From: Myxacorys almedinensis A
Lineage (GTDB): Bacteria; Cyanobacteriota; Cyanobacteriia; Leptolyngbyales; Leptolyngbyaceae
Length of the DNA: 64,000 bases
Assembly: GCF_010091945.1 (NCBI RefSeq)
Contig: NZ_WVIE01000018.1
Span: 1-64,000, forward strand
Direction: 5' to 3'
Part shown: one piece after another, positions 8,337 to 18,565 of the stretch
How the letters are laid out: every line of letters starts with the position of its first letter
Numbering within the stretch: the first letter of the stretch is position 1
Position numbers and translations under genes: made by a program
The notes under the pieces: model-generated
The model's database searches: none
Told to the model about the DNA's origin: nothing
Seen by the model: only the letters and a program-made list of their open reading frames with translations

Positions 8337-8822
8337 ATGCAAGACGCAATCACCTCTGTAATTAACACTTCCGACGTTCAGGGCAAATACCTGGATTCTT
8401 CTGCGCTCGAAAAGCTCAAGGGCTACTTTGCAACTGGCGAATTGCGCGTTCGTGCCGCTACTGCAATCAGCGCTAACGCGGCTGCGATCGTCAAAGAAGC
8501 CGTGGCTAAGTCCTTGTTGTACTCAGATATCACCCGTCCCGGTGGCAACATGTACACCACCCGTCGCTATGCAGCTTGCATCCGCGACCTCGACTACTAC
8601 CTCCGCTACTCCACCTACGCCATGTTGGCTGGCGATCCTTCTATCCTCGATGAGCGCGTGCTCAACGGCTTGAAGGAAACCTACAACTCCTTGGGCGTTC
8701 CCGTTGCAGCTACCGTTCAGTCGATCCAAGCGATGAAAGAAGTTACTTCTGGATTGGTTGGTGCTGATGCTGGTAAGGAAATGGGCGTTTATTTCGACTA
8801 CATCTGCTCTGGCTTGAGCTAG
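8337..8822 (+). CDS. apcB: allophycocyanin beta subunit
   Basis: ApcB pairs with ApcA to form the (alpha-beta)3 trimers of the phycobilisome core. The 161-residue protein starts [20 protein letters not shown] at ATG 8337; upstream in-frame codons back to 8253 are not part of the gene. Cys81 in [16 protein letters not shown] binds phycocyanobilin. Asn71 in GGNMYTTRR is the residue that is gamma-N-methylated in beta-type phycobiliproteins. It is cotranscribed with apcA. A 413-bp gap separates it from apcC. Confidence 0.98.
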   Translation: MQDAITSVINTSDVQGKYLDSSALEKLKGYFATGELRVRAATAISANAAAIVKEAVAKSLLYSDITRPGGNMYTTRRYAACIRDLDYYLRYSTYAMLAGDPSILDERVLNGLKETYNSLGVPVAATVQSIQAMKEVTSGLVGADAGKEMGVYFDYICSGLS

Positions 8823-9235
8823 AACAAACCGCAGACGTTTGAACGATGAATGGCGAACTTGAAATTCAGAGTTCAGCGTTTTAAAAGAGGCTTTGGAAGT
8901 CTGGTGTGGATATTAAATCGTCAAAGGCTGAGCGTTTGGTTTTAGCGATTTAACATCGACTCTCGACTTCCAACCCTTTAAACAGCCATGTTGGTTTAAC
9001 TAAGCAAACAATTGTGCGATTAGCGCAGAGCGCAACTCGAAGGAATCGCTTTGAGATTTGTTAAGCCACTCTCAGCAGTGCGATCTCAACGATTGATTTT
9101 TCAGAATTTTCTATTTCCATTGACGAGGCGGTTGAGTATTCATCTCTCATTCCTCCTCTTCACTTTGCGTCAGTGTTGCCGCAAGGTGTCCTTTATTTCA
9201 CCCCGTCTAGCTTTACTCAGGAGAGAAGAAGACCC
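8823..9235 (+). promoter_or_regulatory. apcB-apcC intercistronic region with long inverted repeat
   Basis: This 413-bp gap is long for an apc operon and has no convincing gene (a 62-codon frame at 9051-9239 lacks family features). TTGGAAGTC (8893-8901) and GACTTCCAA (8965-8973) form perfect 9-bp arms around a 63-base loop. Such a stem could act in mRNA processing, stability or attenuation, setting apcC expression below apcAB. That role is inferred. Confidence 0.45.
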
Positions 9236-9439
9236 ATGAGAATGTTCAAGGTTACTGCCTGCGTTCCCAGCCAAACTCGCATCCGCACCCAACGGGAACT
9301 GCAAAATACGTTTTTCACCAAACTGGTTCCTTACGAAAACTGGTTTAAAGAGCAGCAGCGAATTCAAAAAATGGGTGGCAAAATTGTCAAGGTTGAATTG
9401 GCAACGGGCAGACCTGGAGCAAACACGGGTCTGGCGTAA
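9236..9439 (+). CDS. apcC: phycobilisome core small linker LC7.8
   Basis: ApcC is the 7.8-kDa core linker that caps allophycocyanin trimers at the ends of core cylinders. The 67-residue protein starts MRMFKVTACVPSQTRIRTQR and contains RELQNTFFTKLVPYENWF and KMGGKIVKVELATGRPG, the canonical CpcD-like linker domain. The start at 9236 has a purine-rich AGGAGAGAAGAAG upstream. It is followed by an intrinsic terminator. Confidence 0.97.
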   Translation: MRMFKVTACVPSQTRIRTQRELQNTFFTKLVPYENWFKEQQRIQKMGGKIVKVELATGRPGANTGLA

Positions 9440-9496
9440 CGAGCCAAAGCTGGATTGGTACAGCATTCTAAAGTTTAGCTAACTCTGAGCATTAGC

Positions 9497-9525
9497 AGGA
9501 GGTTATTTAGATGACCTCCTTTTTT
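9497..9525 (+). terminator. intrinsic terminator of the apc operon
   Basis: A 7-bp stem AGGAGGT (9497-9503) pairs with ACCTCCT (9514-9520), with extra weaker pairs inside the loop. It is followed directly by a run of T ending at 9525. It lies 58 bp after the apcC stop on the + strand. Confidence 0.85.
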
Positions 9526-9591
9526 CATGGGCGGAATTCTTTCATGGGCGGAATTGCCCGCCTCTTCTCTGGTCAAGAATCTGGTCAAGAA
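9524..9591. repeat. two adjacent tandem microduplications
   Basis: A 17-bp unit beginning TTCATGGGCGGAATT is duplicated at 9524-9556 (second copy differs at its end). Just after it, TCTGGTCAAGAA is duplicated exactly at 9568-9591. Both lie between the apc terminator and the end of ligA. Confidence 0.88.
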
Positions 9592-9614
9592 AGAGGGTAT
9601 CTGAGCTTAGACTT

Positions 9615-11762
<2,148 letters not shown>

Positions 11763-11933
11763 TCATGCAGAGACATCACTGGACTGTATGTTGCTATGAA
11801 GAAGAAGTCTTGAGCAGAAATGCTAGACGAGATAGAGGGCGATGCCAAACATAGGTTAGACAGAGGCACGAACCGTACCGAACTTAGGGTCGTGAATTAA
11901 ATAGCTTGCGATGGTGATGACCTGCGTTCGCCC

Positions 11934-12551
11934 CTATCTACCGGCAACTGCCTCTATTGGCAGCCGCTCAGTGGGAAGCAACGGCTCCTGAACGTCGAGC
12001 GATCGCGGAAAATGTTCATCCACCAACGTAGACATATCTTTGGCGCTCACTTTGCTATACCGCACCTTTCCTGGCATAAAGACGAAATTAGGACCTTTGC
12101 TGCAAGCCTTCATGCACCCAGTTCCCTTGACGGCTACTTTGTCTGATAGAGTGCGATCGCTGAGCGCTTGGGAAAGAGCTTGGCAAGCCGCTTTGCCACC
12201 TCGCTTCATGCAGCTTGATTTTTGGCAGTAGAGAACGCTCATTTTTCCAGGTTTTGTTTGAGCAGCAGACGGCACTTCTATAGCTTCACCAGAGGCGAGA
12301 GAAACCGAAATCGCCTTCATTTTCACTGCGCCAGTCTTTGAGTCACGCTTTTGCATGCCTACAACTCGGATTAAGTCACCCGGCAACAGCGATCGCTCAA
12401 GGCTCAATCTTGATTCTTTCGTCACCTTGATCGAAAATTCTGCATCAGGGGTGACTAGCTCTAGGCGCTTAATTTTATAGCCATCTTTGAAGACATAGCC
12501 GAGAAAGCGTCCCTCTAGCTGAAACTGAGATTCCTTGTGGCTCTTGCTCAT
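11934..12551 (-). CDS. thioredoxin-like [2Fe-2S] ferredoxin domain protein
   Basis: This is a two-part protein of 205 residues. The N-terminal ~90 residues look like an OB/RNA-binding-type beta domain (FQLEGRFLGYVFKDGYKIKR...). The C-terminal half is a NuoE/HoxE-like thioredoxin-fold ferredoxin with cysteines in YCQKSSCMKRGGKAAC and GTGCMKACSKGPNFVFMPG. The spacing of the CQKSSC and GCMKAC clusters fits a 2Fe-2S site. Cyanobacteria commonly carry such stand-alone ferredoxin-like proteins; their partner is unknown. It stands alone between ligA and a repeat-rich gap. Confidence 0.82.
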   Translation of the reverse strand: MSKSHKESQFQLEGRFLGYVFKDGYKIKRLELVTPDAEFSIKVTKESRLSLERSLLPGDLIRVVGMQKRDSKTGAVKMKAISVSLASGEAIEVPSAAQTKPGKMSVLYCQKSSCMKRGGKAACQALSQALSDRTLSDKVAVKGTGCMKACSKGPNFVFMPGKVRYSKVSAKDMSTLVDEHFPRSLDVQEPLLPTERLPIEAVAGR

Positions 12552-12915
12552 TGCAATAACGTGTAAGTAGAAGTGAACATCAACCTAGAGTTAGATCTCA
12601 ACCGAAGAGCGATTCAACAACAGATTGAATCCTGCACGGGCGAGACTTATTGAGCAATCTAGTCCAAGACTTGTAGTCGCAACCCATGAGTTACAGAGTT
12701 CAGCAGTTGCGAACGCCATCTTGATTATTGCGAAATTGCGTCAATAATAACTTACTACAAACATATCTCAATTTCTCCCGGTTGCAAACCCTCCCCCTTG
12801 AGAAATGATAGGAAAATTGCTACGACAGTAAAGCCCTTTTTATGGGGCTGGCAGAACTGCCTACCGCAGAGTTGCCCCATATTGCATCCCTACGCCGCAT
12901 CTGTGCATCAGCGCG

Positions 12916-13101
12916 CTAGTAGATTGTCAACTTTGAGTTGAGGGGTGAGAGGGTAGAGGGGTAGATGGAGATACTACCCATCCACTCATCCACTCATCCA
13001 CTCATCCACTCATCCACTCATCCACTCATCCACTCATCCACTCATCCACTCATCCACTCATTGATTCCCAGTCCATCATTTCAATCTTGACAGACCACTA
13101 G
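12916..13101 (+). mobile_element. MITE-like inverted-repeat element, copy A
   Basis: The element begins CTAGTAGATTGTCAACTTTG and its other end, read on the minus strand, begins CTAGTGGTCTGTCAAGATTG. These form imperfect terminal inverted repeats of about 22 bp. The interior is G-rich on the left and C-rich on the right and includes ten tandem copies of TCCACTCA. A second full copy with both ends lies at 31148-31289 in the opposite orientation. It is too short (186 bp) to encode a transposase. Confidence 0.75.
12981..13060. repeat. 8-bp tandem array, ten copies
   Basis: TCCACTCA is repeated exactly ten times without interruption inside inverted-repeat element A. Other copies of the element contain only short, imperfect versions of this motif, so the array probably expanded locally by slippage. 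Confidence 0.95.
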
Positions 13102-13120
13102 GGCGGTCTATTATGGCGGC

Positions 13121-14617
13121 TTATCTGAAGCTGTGGGCGGGTTCTAGCGGTAAAAATAGAGTAAACACCTCGCCTTGTTCGGGGCGTTCTCGCACGATCA
13201 GCTTTGCACCAAGGGCATGAAACAAATTTTTGGTGGCGCTGAGATTGAGGCTGAGATTTCCCGTTTCAGGTTGAAACATCAAAACTTGTCCCAACGACTT
13301 TAGAAGCGGGGCATGGTGCTTATACGACCCAGATGCATGGTCAGACGGTTTTTCGTCTTGCACCTGAGACTGAAGCTGCAACTTGAGTTGATGCCCTGCC
13401 AGCGAAACCTCAACCTGAATTCGGCTACCTGATGGCAAACTCCGCGCCGATCGCTCAATCAAACTGGTGAGTGCTTGATCAAGCATCGTTGGATCGCTGA
13501 CGACGGGGGGCAACTGCTGCGGCAAAATCACCTCCAATGTCAGGTTGCGTTGACAGGCTTGCTTTTGCCAGCGCGGAATGCTCTGCGCTAACATTTCCGA
13601 AAGGGAGGTCGGCGCAAGAGAGGTCGTTTCAAGTTTTGTTGCCGAGGTTTCAATCTCAACGGCGCGGAAGATCAGCCCAAAGCGATCGATCTGTTCACTG
13701 CATTCGCGATCGATGATTTCCAACCGCTTAACCGCATCGGGAGGCAAATCTCGGCGCTTGAGCAGCAGGCGGGTAAAGGTTCTGATCGTGGTAAGAGGGG
13801 TACGAATTTCGTGGGCGATCGCTTGCAACAGTTCCACATCCAAACTTTTGAGCGACTCTGGCATCTGCGCTGGAGCGGCGCTCTGATGGGGGTGGCGGTG
13901 GCTCTGCGATCGCAGCAGGGTCGGAGCCTCTTCAAACTCTGGCAGATGGCGCAGCAGCGTATGGCTAAACTGAGACACAACCCGGTAGTCTGGTGCAACG
14001 GGCGAAAATTTTTCGTAGAGAGCATCTAGCTTTTTCAGATGCGCGGGGTTCATCAACATCACCCGCAGCCGCAGATTTTGCCACAGTTGAGCAATGACAT
14101 CCGGATCAAACGAAAACGAGAAGGCAGGCGCTTTGTTGGCATCTTCGCCCAAAACCATCACCAAGCTAAACTGGCGAGTCAGCACTAAGCAAAATGGCTC
14201 TGCCGCGATCGGATCTCCTGGCAAGACTGACAGCGTAGCGTTTGTCCCTTCGGAGATGTCTGAGTCATCTAACGCGGGAAGAAGCTGAAATGGCAAGCCA
14301 GTGAGAATCGCTAAAGGATTGGCAGTAAACGACCAGGTTGAAAAGCGCGCAAGCAGGTCAGGCTGGCTTAAAACCGGAAGCGGGGCCGACAACACTACCC
14401 CTTGGAGCGGGGCGGAGGATTCTGAGGTTTTCAGCAGAGACTGCAACGCTGCGATCGCACCAAACCATTCTCGCTCTGCCCGAAGTTGCTTTTGGGCAAT
14501 CGAGTTGGCATCACGGGATGTCTCTAACGGATCTGCGCCAGACACACCAGACGTTCTATCCGCATTATCGCTGTGCGCTAAGATCTCGCTTAGGGTTGGG
14601 AAAATCCACTGGGGCAT
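13121..14617 (-). CDS. histidine-kinase-like protein with degenerate ATPase domain
   Basis: This 498-residue cytoplasmic protein has no membrane segment. Residues 1-250 form an unassigned sensory region. A HisKA-type helix carries the phospho-acceptor His269 in LLQAIAHEIRTPLTTIRTF. The following ATPase domain is eroded: where an N-box asparagine is expected the sequence reads TSLIERSARSLP, and the DxGxG and GxGL boxes are absent (SLNLSATKNLFHALGAKL instead), although the final strand GEVFTLFLPL is normal. Known: these boxes bind ATP. Inferred: it is a pseudokinase or scaffold that needs a partner for phosphorylation. No response regulator is adjacent. Confidence 0.8.
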   Translation of the reverse strand: MPQWIFPTLSEILAHSDNADRTSGVSGADPLETSRDANSIAQKQLRAEREWFGAIAALQSLLKTSESSAPLQGVVLSAPLPVLSQPDLLARFSTWSFTANPLAILTGLPFQLLPALDDSDISEGTNATLSVLPGDPIAAEPFCLVLTRQFSLVMVLGEDANKAPAFSFSFDPDVIAQLWQNLRLRVMLMNPAHLKKLDALYEKFSPVAPDYRVVSQFSHTLLRHLPEFEEAPTLLRSQSHRHPHQSAAPAQMPESLKSLDVELLQAIAHEIRTPLTTIRTFTRLLLKRRDLPPDAVKRLEIIDRECSEQIDRFGLIFRAVEIETSATKLETTSLAPTSLSEMLAQSIPRWQKQACQRNLTLEVILPQQLPPVVSDPTMLDQALTSLIERSARSLPSGSRIQVEVSLAGHQLKLQLQSQVQDEKPSDHASGSYKHHAPLLKSLGQVLMFQPETGNLSLNLSATKNLFHALGAKLIVRERPEQGEVFTLFLPLEPAHSFR

Positions 14618-14870
14618 ACTGACACACTCATTCCGTCCTGCTTATGAGCTTATCGACATTTATCTCTTAACAGAGATCGTAGAACCGAACTGAAAGAGAC
14701 GCAATGACCGGACAAGATAGGAGTTTTGGGTAGGCAAACGCCAAATTAGTCCCAATCTATCAGTTCCACTCGATCAGTCTCAATATTATTAGTCCCAATC
14801 GATCAGCCCCAATTTAGTGTTGATACAAGATTCACTCCCTGACGCCTCCCACATTCCCTCACCTTCTTTT

Positions 14871-15653
14871 ATGGACTGGCAAGAAATCTCTGGTAATTGG
14901 ATCTTAGTACCCAACCAACCGATCGCAATTATTCACTTTTTGGGGGGTGCTTTTGTTGCAACGGCTCCCCAACTCACCTATCGACGCCTGCTAGAGTGCC
15001 TCGCAAACCAGGGGTACGTTGTGATTGCAACCCCTTTTGTCAATACGTTTGACCATGTAGAGATTGCGCGATCGGTGCTGGGTCAGTTTGAGCAAGCTCT
15101 CCAGATCTTGCGATCGCGCACGCTGCAAAACCGCTATCTTCCGATCTATGGCATGGGGCATAGCCTGGGCTGCAAACTTCACTTGTTGATTGGGAGCGTC
15201 TTCCCCGTCGAGCGGGCAGGAAACATTCTCATTTCCTATAACAACTATTCTGCTCGTGATGCTGTGCCCTTGGTTGAGCAGTTTAGCCAATTCCTCTCGC
15301 CACAGGTATTTTCGGTAGAATTTACGCCATCTCCCCTTGAGACGACTCAGATGGTGCGCGATCGCTATCAAGTCCGCCGCAATTTGGTCATCAAATTCTC
15401 AAACGATACGCTGGATCAGACCCTCAGCCTTGCCGCCGTCCTCGAACAAAAGTTTCCGAATATGGTCGTGTCTCGTCGTCTGATCGGCAGCCATCTCACG
15501 CCTTTAGGACCCGACCTTAAATGGCAAACAGGACAAATTTTTACCCCGTTTGATGCGATCGGGCAGTGGATGCGCCAAGAACTGTACCGCGAACTCCAAG
15601 CCCTCGAACAAGATATCCTCCTATGGCTTGATCCTCTCCGCCACCCCAAATAA
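14871..15653 (+). CDS. DUF1350 family alpha/beta-hydrolase-like protein
   Basis: This protein of about 260 residues belongs to the DUF1350 family, common in cyanobacteria and plastids. The start MDWQEISGNWILVPNQP (ATG 14871) matches the family's usual beginning; a GTG at 14817 would add 18 residues. IIHFLGGAFVATAPQLTYRR is the family hallmark. YGMGHSLGCKLHLL contains a GHSLG nucleophile elbow, suggesting a serine hydrolase fold. The substrate is unknown. The 5' region carries AGTCCCAATC repeats (about 14748-14812). Confidence 0.85.
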   Translation: MDWQEISGNWILVPNQPIAIIHFLGGAFVATAPQLTYRRLLECLANQGYVVIATPFVNTFDHVEIARSVLGQFEQALQILRSRTLQNRYLPIYGMGHSLGCKLHLLIGSVFPVERAGNILISYNNYSARDAVPLVEQFSQFLSPQVFSVEFTPSPLETTQMVRDRYQVRRNLVIKFSNDTLDQTLSLAAVLEQKFPNMVVSRRLIGSHLTPLGPDLKWQTGQIFTPFDAIGQWMRQELYRELQALEQDILLWLDPLRHPK

Positions 15654-15736
15654 CCTCATCCTATCCCTGCTGCTGTGGTGTCTCTCGCTGCCCGTCTTAT
15701 GCTAAGCTTTTTGAGTCTAAATCCAAGAACCTAATC

Positions 15737-16093
15737 ATGAGTTTCCCAGAATCGGAAGCGGGCACAAGTTCATCGACCTTAATGGACATTGAGGCAGTTC
15801 AGAAAGCCCTCAATCGGTCTAGAGCCTCCGTCTATCGCTATTCCAACACCGATCCCGACGCGCTCAACCCCCCCTACAACCCCGATCGACTCAATCCCGA
15901 ACTCCGCCAAAGCCCCAACGAGCCGCTCACGTTTCACCCTAACGAAGTCGCGCGCTTTGCCAAAGACGTTTTAAGAATCAAGCAAGTGACCATCGAAATT
16001 CAGGAACAGCAGCCTAACAAAACCCAAGAACTCTTGCAGGCAATTCTTCTAGAGCTTCAAGCCATCCACCACTCGCTGAAATCTCGCCCTTAA
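15737..16093 (+). CDS. small protein with predicted helix-turn-helix
   Basis: This 118-residue protein carries DIEAVQKALNRSRASVYRYSNT near residues 15-40, which looks like a MerR/excisionase-type DNA-binding helix-turn-helix. It continues with FHPNEVARFAKDVLRIKQ and a helical C-terminal tail (QELLQAILLELQAIHHSLKS). It resembles conserved cyanobacterial small regulators sometimes labelled as resolvase-like, but no recombinase catalytic residues are present. The target is unknown. Confidence 0.7.
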   Translation: MSFPESEAGTSSSTLMDIEAVQKALNRSRASVYRYSNTDPDALNPPYNPDRLNPELRQSPNEPLTFHPNEVARFAKDVLRIKQVTIEIQEQQPNKTQELLQAILLELQAIHHSLKSRP

Positions 16094-16275
16094 GGGTGAC
16101 TCAACGCAGATGCCGATCTTCTTTAATCAAGATTGTTCAACTAGAACAGGAAATAGCGGCGAATGTCGCTAAGATTGTTTACAGAAGCGAACTATTTTGC
16201 TTTATCTTGGGCTAACTAAATGAGACTGCCGGGTTTTGGTTTGGTTAGTCTAGCCGAATTGGTTAAATAAGCTTT

Positions 16276-16458
16276 ATGCAATCAGGTAGCCCGACTACCA
16301 GCCCATCAGGGGAATCTGCTCACAGGTTTGCAAATCTAGTTGGCTCTGCGATCGCGCTAGTCACGTTGGTCTTGCCCCTCATTACGATCGCGTACTACAC
16401 TCCCAACGTCACCCCATCCCTCCCACCCCCTGCGGTTAAGCTCGGTGCTAAGCGTTAG
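16276..16458 (+). CDS. possible small single-span membrane protein
   Basis: This is a 60-residue frame from ATG 16276 with one clear membrane helix (NLVGSAIALVTLVLPLITIAYY) between a Ser/Pro-rich N-terminus and a proline-rich tail ending in basic residues. No strong ribosome-binding site is visible. The helix and its position between two unidirectional genes make it plausible, but a chance frame cannot be excluded. Confidence 0.5.
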   Translation: MQSGSPTTSPSGESAHRFANLVGSAIALVTLVLPLITIAYYTPNVTPSLPPPAVKLGAKR

Positions 16459-16659
16459 CGGCTTGATGCTGAAACCGACTTGATAAGGAGACCTAAGCTC
16501 AGATCGAGCCGAAGGCAACTCCCAGGTTCGGCATCTTCTCCATCGCAAGTCTTGCTCGATGAGATGGAATCGGTGACAATGGACGCACCTCCCATCCCCT
16601 CTGAGAAATCGCTATGATCAGATGAGATGGGATAGAGAGTGAATTCTGAGGCTGAGTCC

Positions 16660-17307
16660 ATGACATCGTATGCAACCTCCACTGCCAGAGCCGACATGAG
16701 CGAATTGCGTCGCCTGAAGACGCTATTGCCGCCCGAATTGCAAAGCTGGGTCACGATCGAAGTGACCACTGCCGTTAACCCTCCCCTCATCACCAGCGAA
16801 GAGATTGGTCGTGATGAAGTGGAGATTCAGCTTGACATGCCCAAATGGGATCAATTGGCGATCGATCAGCGAAATCTCCTGTTTTGGCATGAAGTGGCAA
16901 GGGTTCAGGCAGATACGATTCCTAAAGATGGTTGGGAGATGGCCGCTTTGGCGATCGGGCTGGGGGGCGCGGTCGGCGAACTGTGGGTGCAAGATGGGCT
17001 GTTGCTGATTTTGGCGGTGGGTCTGTCGGGGGTTGCAGGGTGGCGGCTGTATCAGAAAAATAACAGCGATCGCAGCACTCAAGAAGCAATTGAGGCAGAC
17101 GAACGCGCGATCGCCCTAGCGACTCGGTTTGGCTATACCTTGCCCAATGCCTACAAAAGCTTGGGGAGTGCTCTCAAAACATTAATCGATCAAACCCCCA
17201 AAAAGCGCCAGCGTTCTAAATATCAAGCGCGGCTCGATGCGCTGAAGAAAAGTGCCGCCAAAGCGAAAGCCAAGATGAGATCGGCGGCTCCAGCCGACTT
17301 TCAGTAA
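16660..17307 (+). CDS. DUF3318 domain protein
   Basis: This protein of about 215 residues starts at ATG 16660 (MTSYATSTARADMSELRRLK); a GTG 21 bases earlier or the ATG at 16696 are alternatives. The conserved core reads LKTLLPPELQSWVTIEVTTA and FWHEVARVQADTIPKDGWE. Two hydrophobic helices follow (AALAIGLGGAVGELW, LLLILAVGLSGVAGW), then a lysine-rich helical tail (KKSAAKAKAKMR). It belongs to the cyanobacterial DUF3318 family with no known function. An intrinsic terminator follows. Confidence 0.82.
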   Translation: MTSYATSTARADMSELRRLKTLLPPELQSWVTIEVTTAVNPPLITSEEIGRDEVEIQLDMPKWDQLAIDQRNLLFWHEVARVQADTIPKDGWEMAALAIGLGGAVGELWVQDGLLLILAVGLSGVAGWRLYQKNNSDRSTQEAIEADERAIALATRFGYTLPNAYKSLGSALKTLIDQTPKKRQRSKYQARLDALKKSAAKAKAKMRSAAPADFQ

Positions 17308-17354
17308 GCCACAATCGTGGGGAGTGATTCCTAAACGTGTGGATAACCGACCCT

Positions 17355-17389
17355 ATGGATGAGAATTTAACTTCTCGTCCATTTGTTTT
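17355..17389 (+). terminator. intrinsic terminator after DUF3318 gene
   Basis: ATGGATGAGAA (17355-17365) pairs with TTCTCGTCCAT (17372-17382) through an 11-bp stem with one T-G pair and a 6-base loop. A T-rich tract (TTGTTTT) follows immediately. Confidence 0.7.
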
Positions 17390-17474
17390 AGGATTGGTAG
17401 CCAATATTGCTCAGTGTTTCTCAGTAGAATAATTCGCTAAGATTCATTAGTTGCCCGATATCAGGAGTAATCTT

Positions 17475-18554
17475 ATGGCTTTTAAGGTTAGCGCTCTAAA
17501 CCTGCCTCTCATCAGAAAAGGATCAACCGGACTCGCGGTGATCGCCTGGCAGCGATTTTTGCAAGAGCAAAATTATCCCATTGGAGGCGTAGATGGCGGC
17601 TTTGGCAGCACCACCGAAAAAGTCACCATTTCCTATCAACAAAAAAATGGGCTTGTCGCGGATGGCATCGTTGGCGGTGGAACCTATGGCAAAGCATTAT
17701 CCCAAGGATTTGTGTACTGGGTGGCGGGTCTCACCTCGGCTAAACTGCTGGAGTATTTAAACTTTGGCGCGACTGAAGTTAGAAATTTACAGCAAAGCTT
17801 GAGTGCGATCGGCAACCTGACGCCCCCCTTGGGCGCAGATGGCGCTTTTGGAACGATCAGCACGAGGGGCTTAGCCGAAACGTATAAGGTTTTGGATGTC
17901 AGCTTTCGCCCCAAACTCGATCAGCAGCTTGCGGCTTCTACCAAACAAAAGCTGGGATCAGATTATCAAACCGCGCTCACCATTCTCACTGAATATGCTC
18001 GGCGGCAGCGATCGCGTCTGAGCGGGGCACAGTGGGTGCGATATTTTCCGGCTAGTAGCTCGCTAGATGACCTTGCCTCTCCGTTTCGGCAACGGGCGCA
18101 AGCGTTCCAAAAAGCCTTGCTAGATGCGGGCGCTAGGGTGACCATCACCAACACCTATCGTCCGCCAGAGCGAGCGTATATGATGCACTATGCGGTGTTG
18201 CTAAACAATCGCGACCTTTCTCCCGCTAGGGTGCCTGCGATGCTGGGTATCGATATCGAGTGGGTGCATTACTCAGACCCAATTTCCTATCAGGCGGCGC
18301 GAGACATGGTGCGCGCGTTTGATATTGGCAGCAACCCGGCAGCCCTGCGATCGCGCCATACTCAAGCCCTCGCAGTTGACTGGGGGATCGAATGGAACGG
18401 CACCCTCAACATCCGCAATGGCAATGGCACACTGGTTAGTATTGGGGCACCGCGCAACGGGGATCAAAATCCTCGATTGTGGGATGTGGGAGCAAGCTAT
18501 GGAGTTTATAAGTTGGAGTACGATCCACCGCACTGGTCGGTAGATGGATATTAA
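17475..18554 (+). CDS. peptidoglycan-binding protein with M15-like carboxypeptidase domain
   Basis: This 359-residue protein starts at ATG 17475 with AGGAG upstream; an ATG-like start 24 bases earlier is less likely. Residues ~10-75 form a peptidoglycan-binding domain (GSTGLAVIAWQRFLQEQNYP...DGGFGSTTEKVTISYQQKNG) and ~90-160 a second, weaker one (VRNLQQSLSAIGN...DGAFGTISTRGLAE). The C-terminal half resembles M15/VanY D,D-peptidases: SRHTQALAVDWG supplies a zinc-binding His and Asp, and DPPHWSVDGY the last His. A cell-wall hydrolase role is inferred. No signal peptide is evident. The next gene starts 11 bp downstream. Confidence 0.78.
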   Translation: MAFKVSALNLPLIRKGSTGLAVIAWQRFLQEQNYPIGGVDGGFGSTTEKVTISYQQKNGLVADGIVGGGTYGKALSQGFVYWVAGLTSAKLLEYLNFGATEVRNLQQSLSAIGNLTPPLGADGAFGTISTRGLAETYKVLDVSFRPKLDQQLAASTKQKLGSDYQTALTILTEYARRQRSRLSGAQWVRYFPASSSLDDLASPFRQRAQAFQKALLDAGARVTITNTYRPPERAYMMHYAVLLNNRDLSPARVPAMLGIDIEWVHYSDPISYQAARDMVRAFDIGSNPAALRSRHTQALAVDWGIEWNGTLNIRNGNGTLVSIGAPRNGDQNPRLWDVGASYGVYKLEYDPPHWSVDGY

Positions 18555-18565
18555 CGGAACAAGTC

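Larger units (their letters stand above)
12552..13120. other. repeat-rich intergenic region
   Basis: This 569-bp gap lies between the ferredoxin-like gene and the degenerate kinase, both on the minus strand. It has no supportable gene. Its right part is an inverted-repeat element (12916-13101) containing an 8-bp tandem array. A weak stem AGCCC/GGGCT with an 8-base loop is at 12833-12850. Confidence 0.7.

Noticed and set aside
9051-9239. 62-codon frame between apcB and apcC
   Set aside because: Strongly biased Arg/Leu/Phe composition, no ribosome-binding site, overlaps the apcC start; probably chance.
12981-13060. CRISPR-like array
   Set aside because: The 8-bp units are contiguous with no spacers, and no cas genes are nearby; it is a simple tandem repeat.
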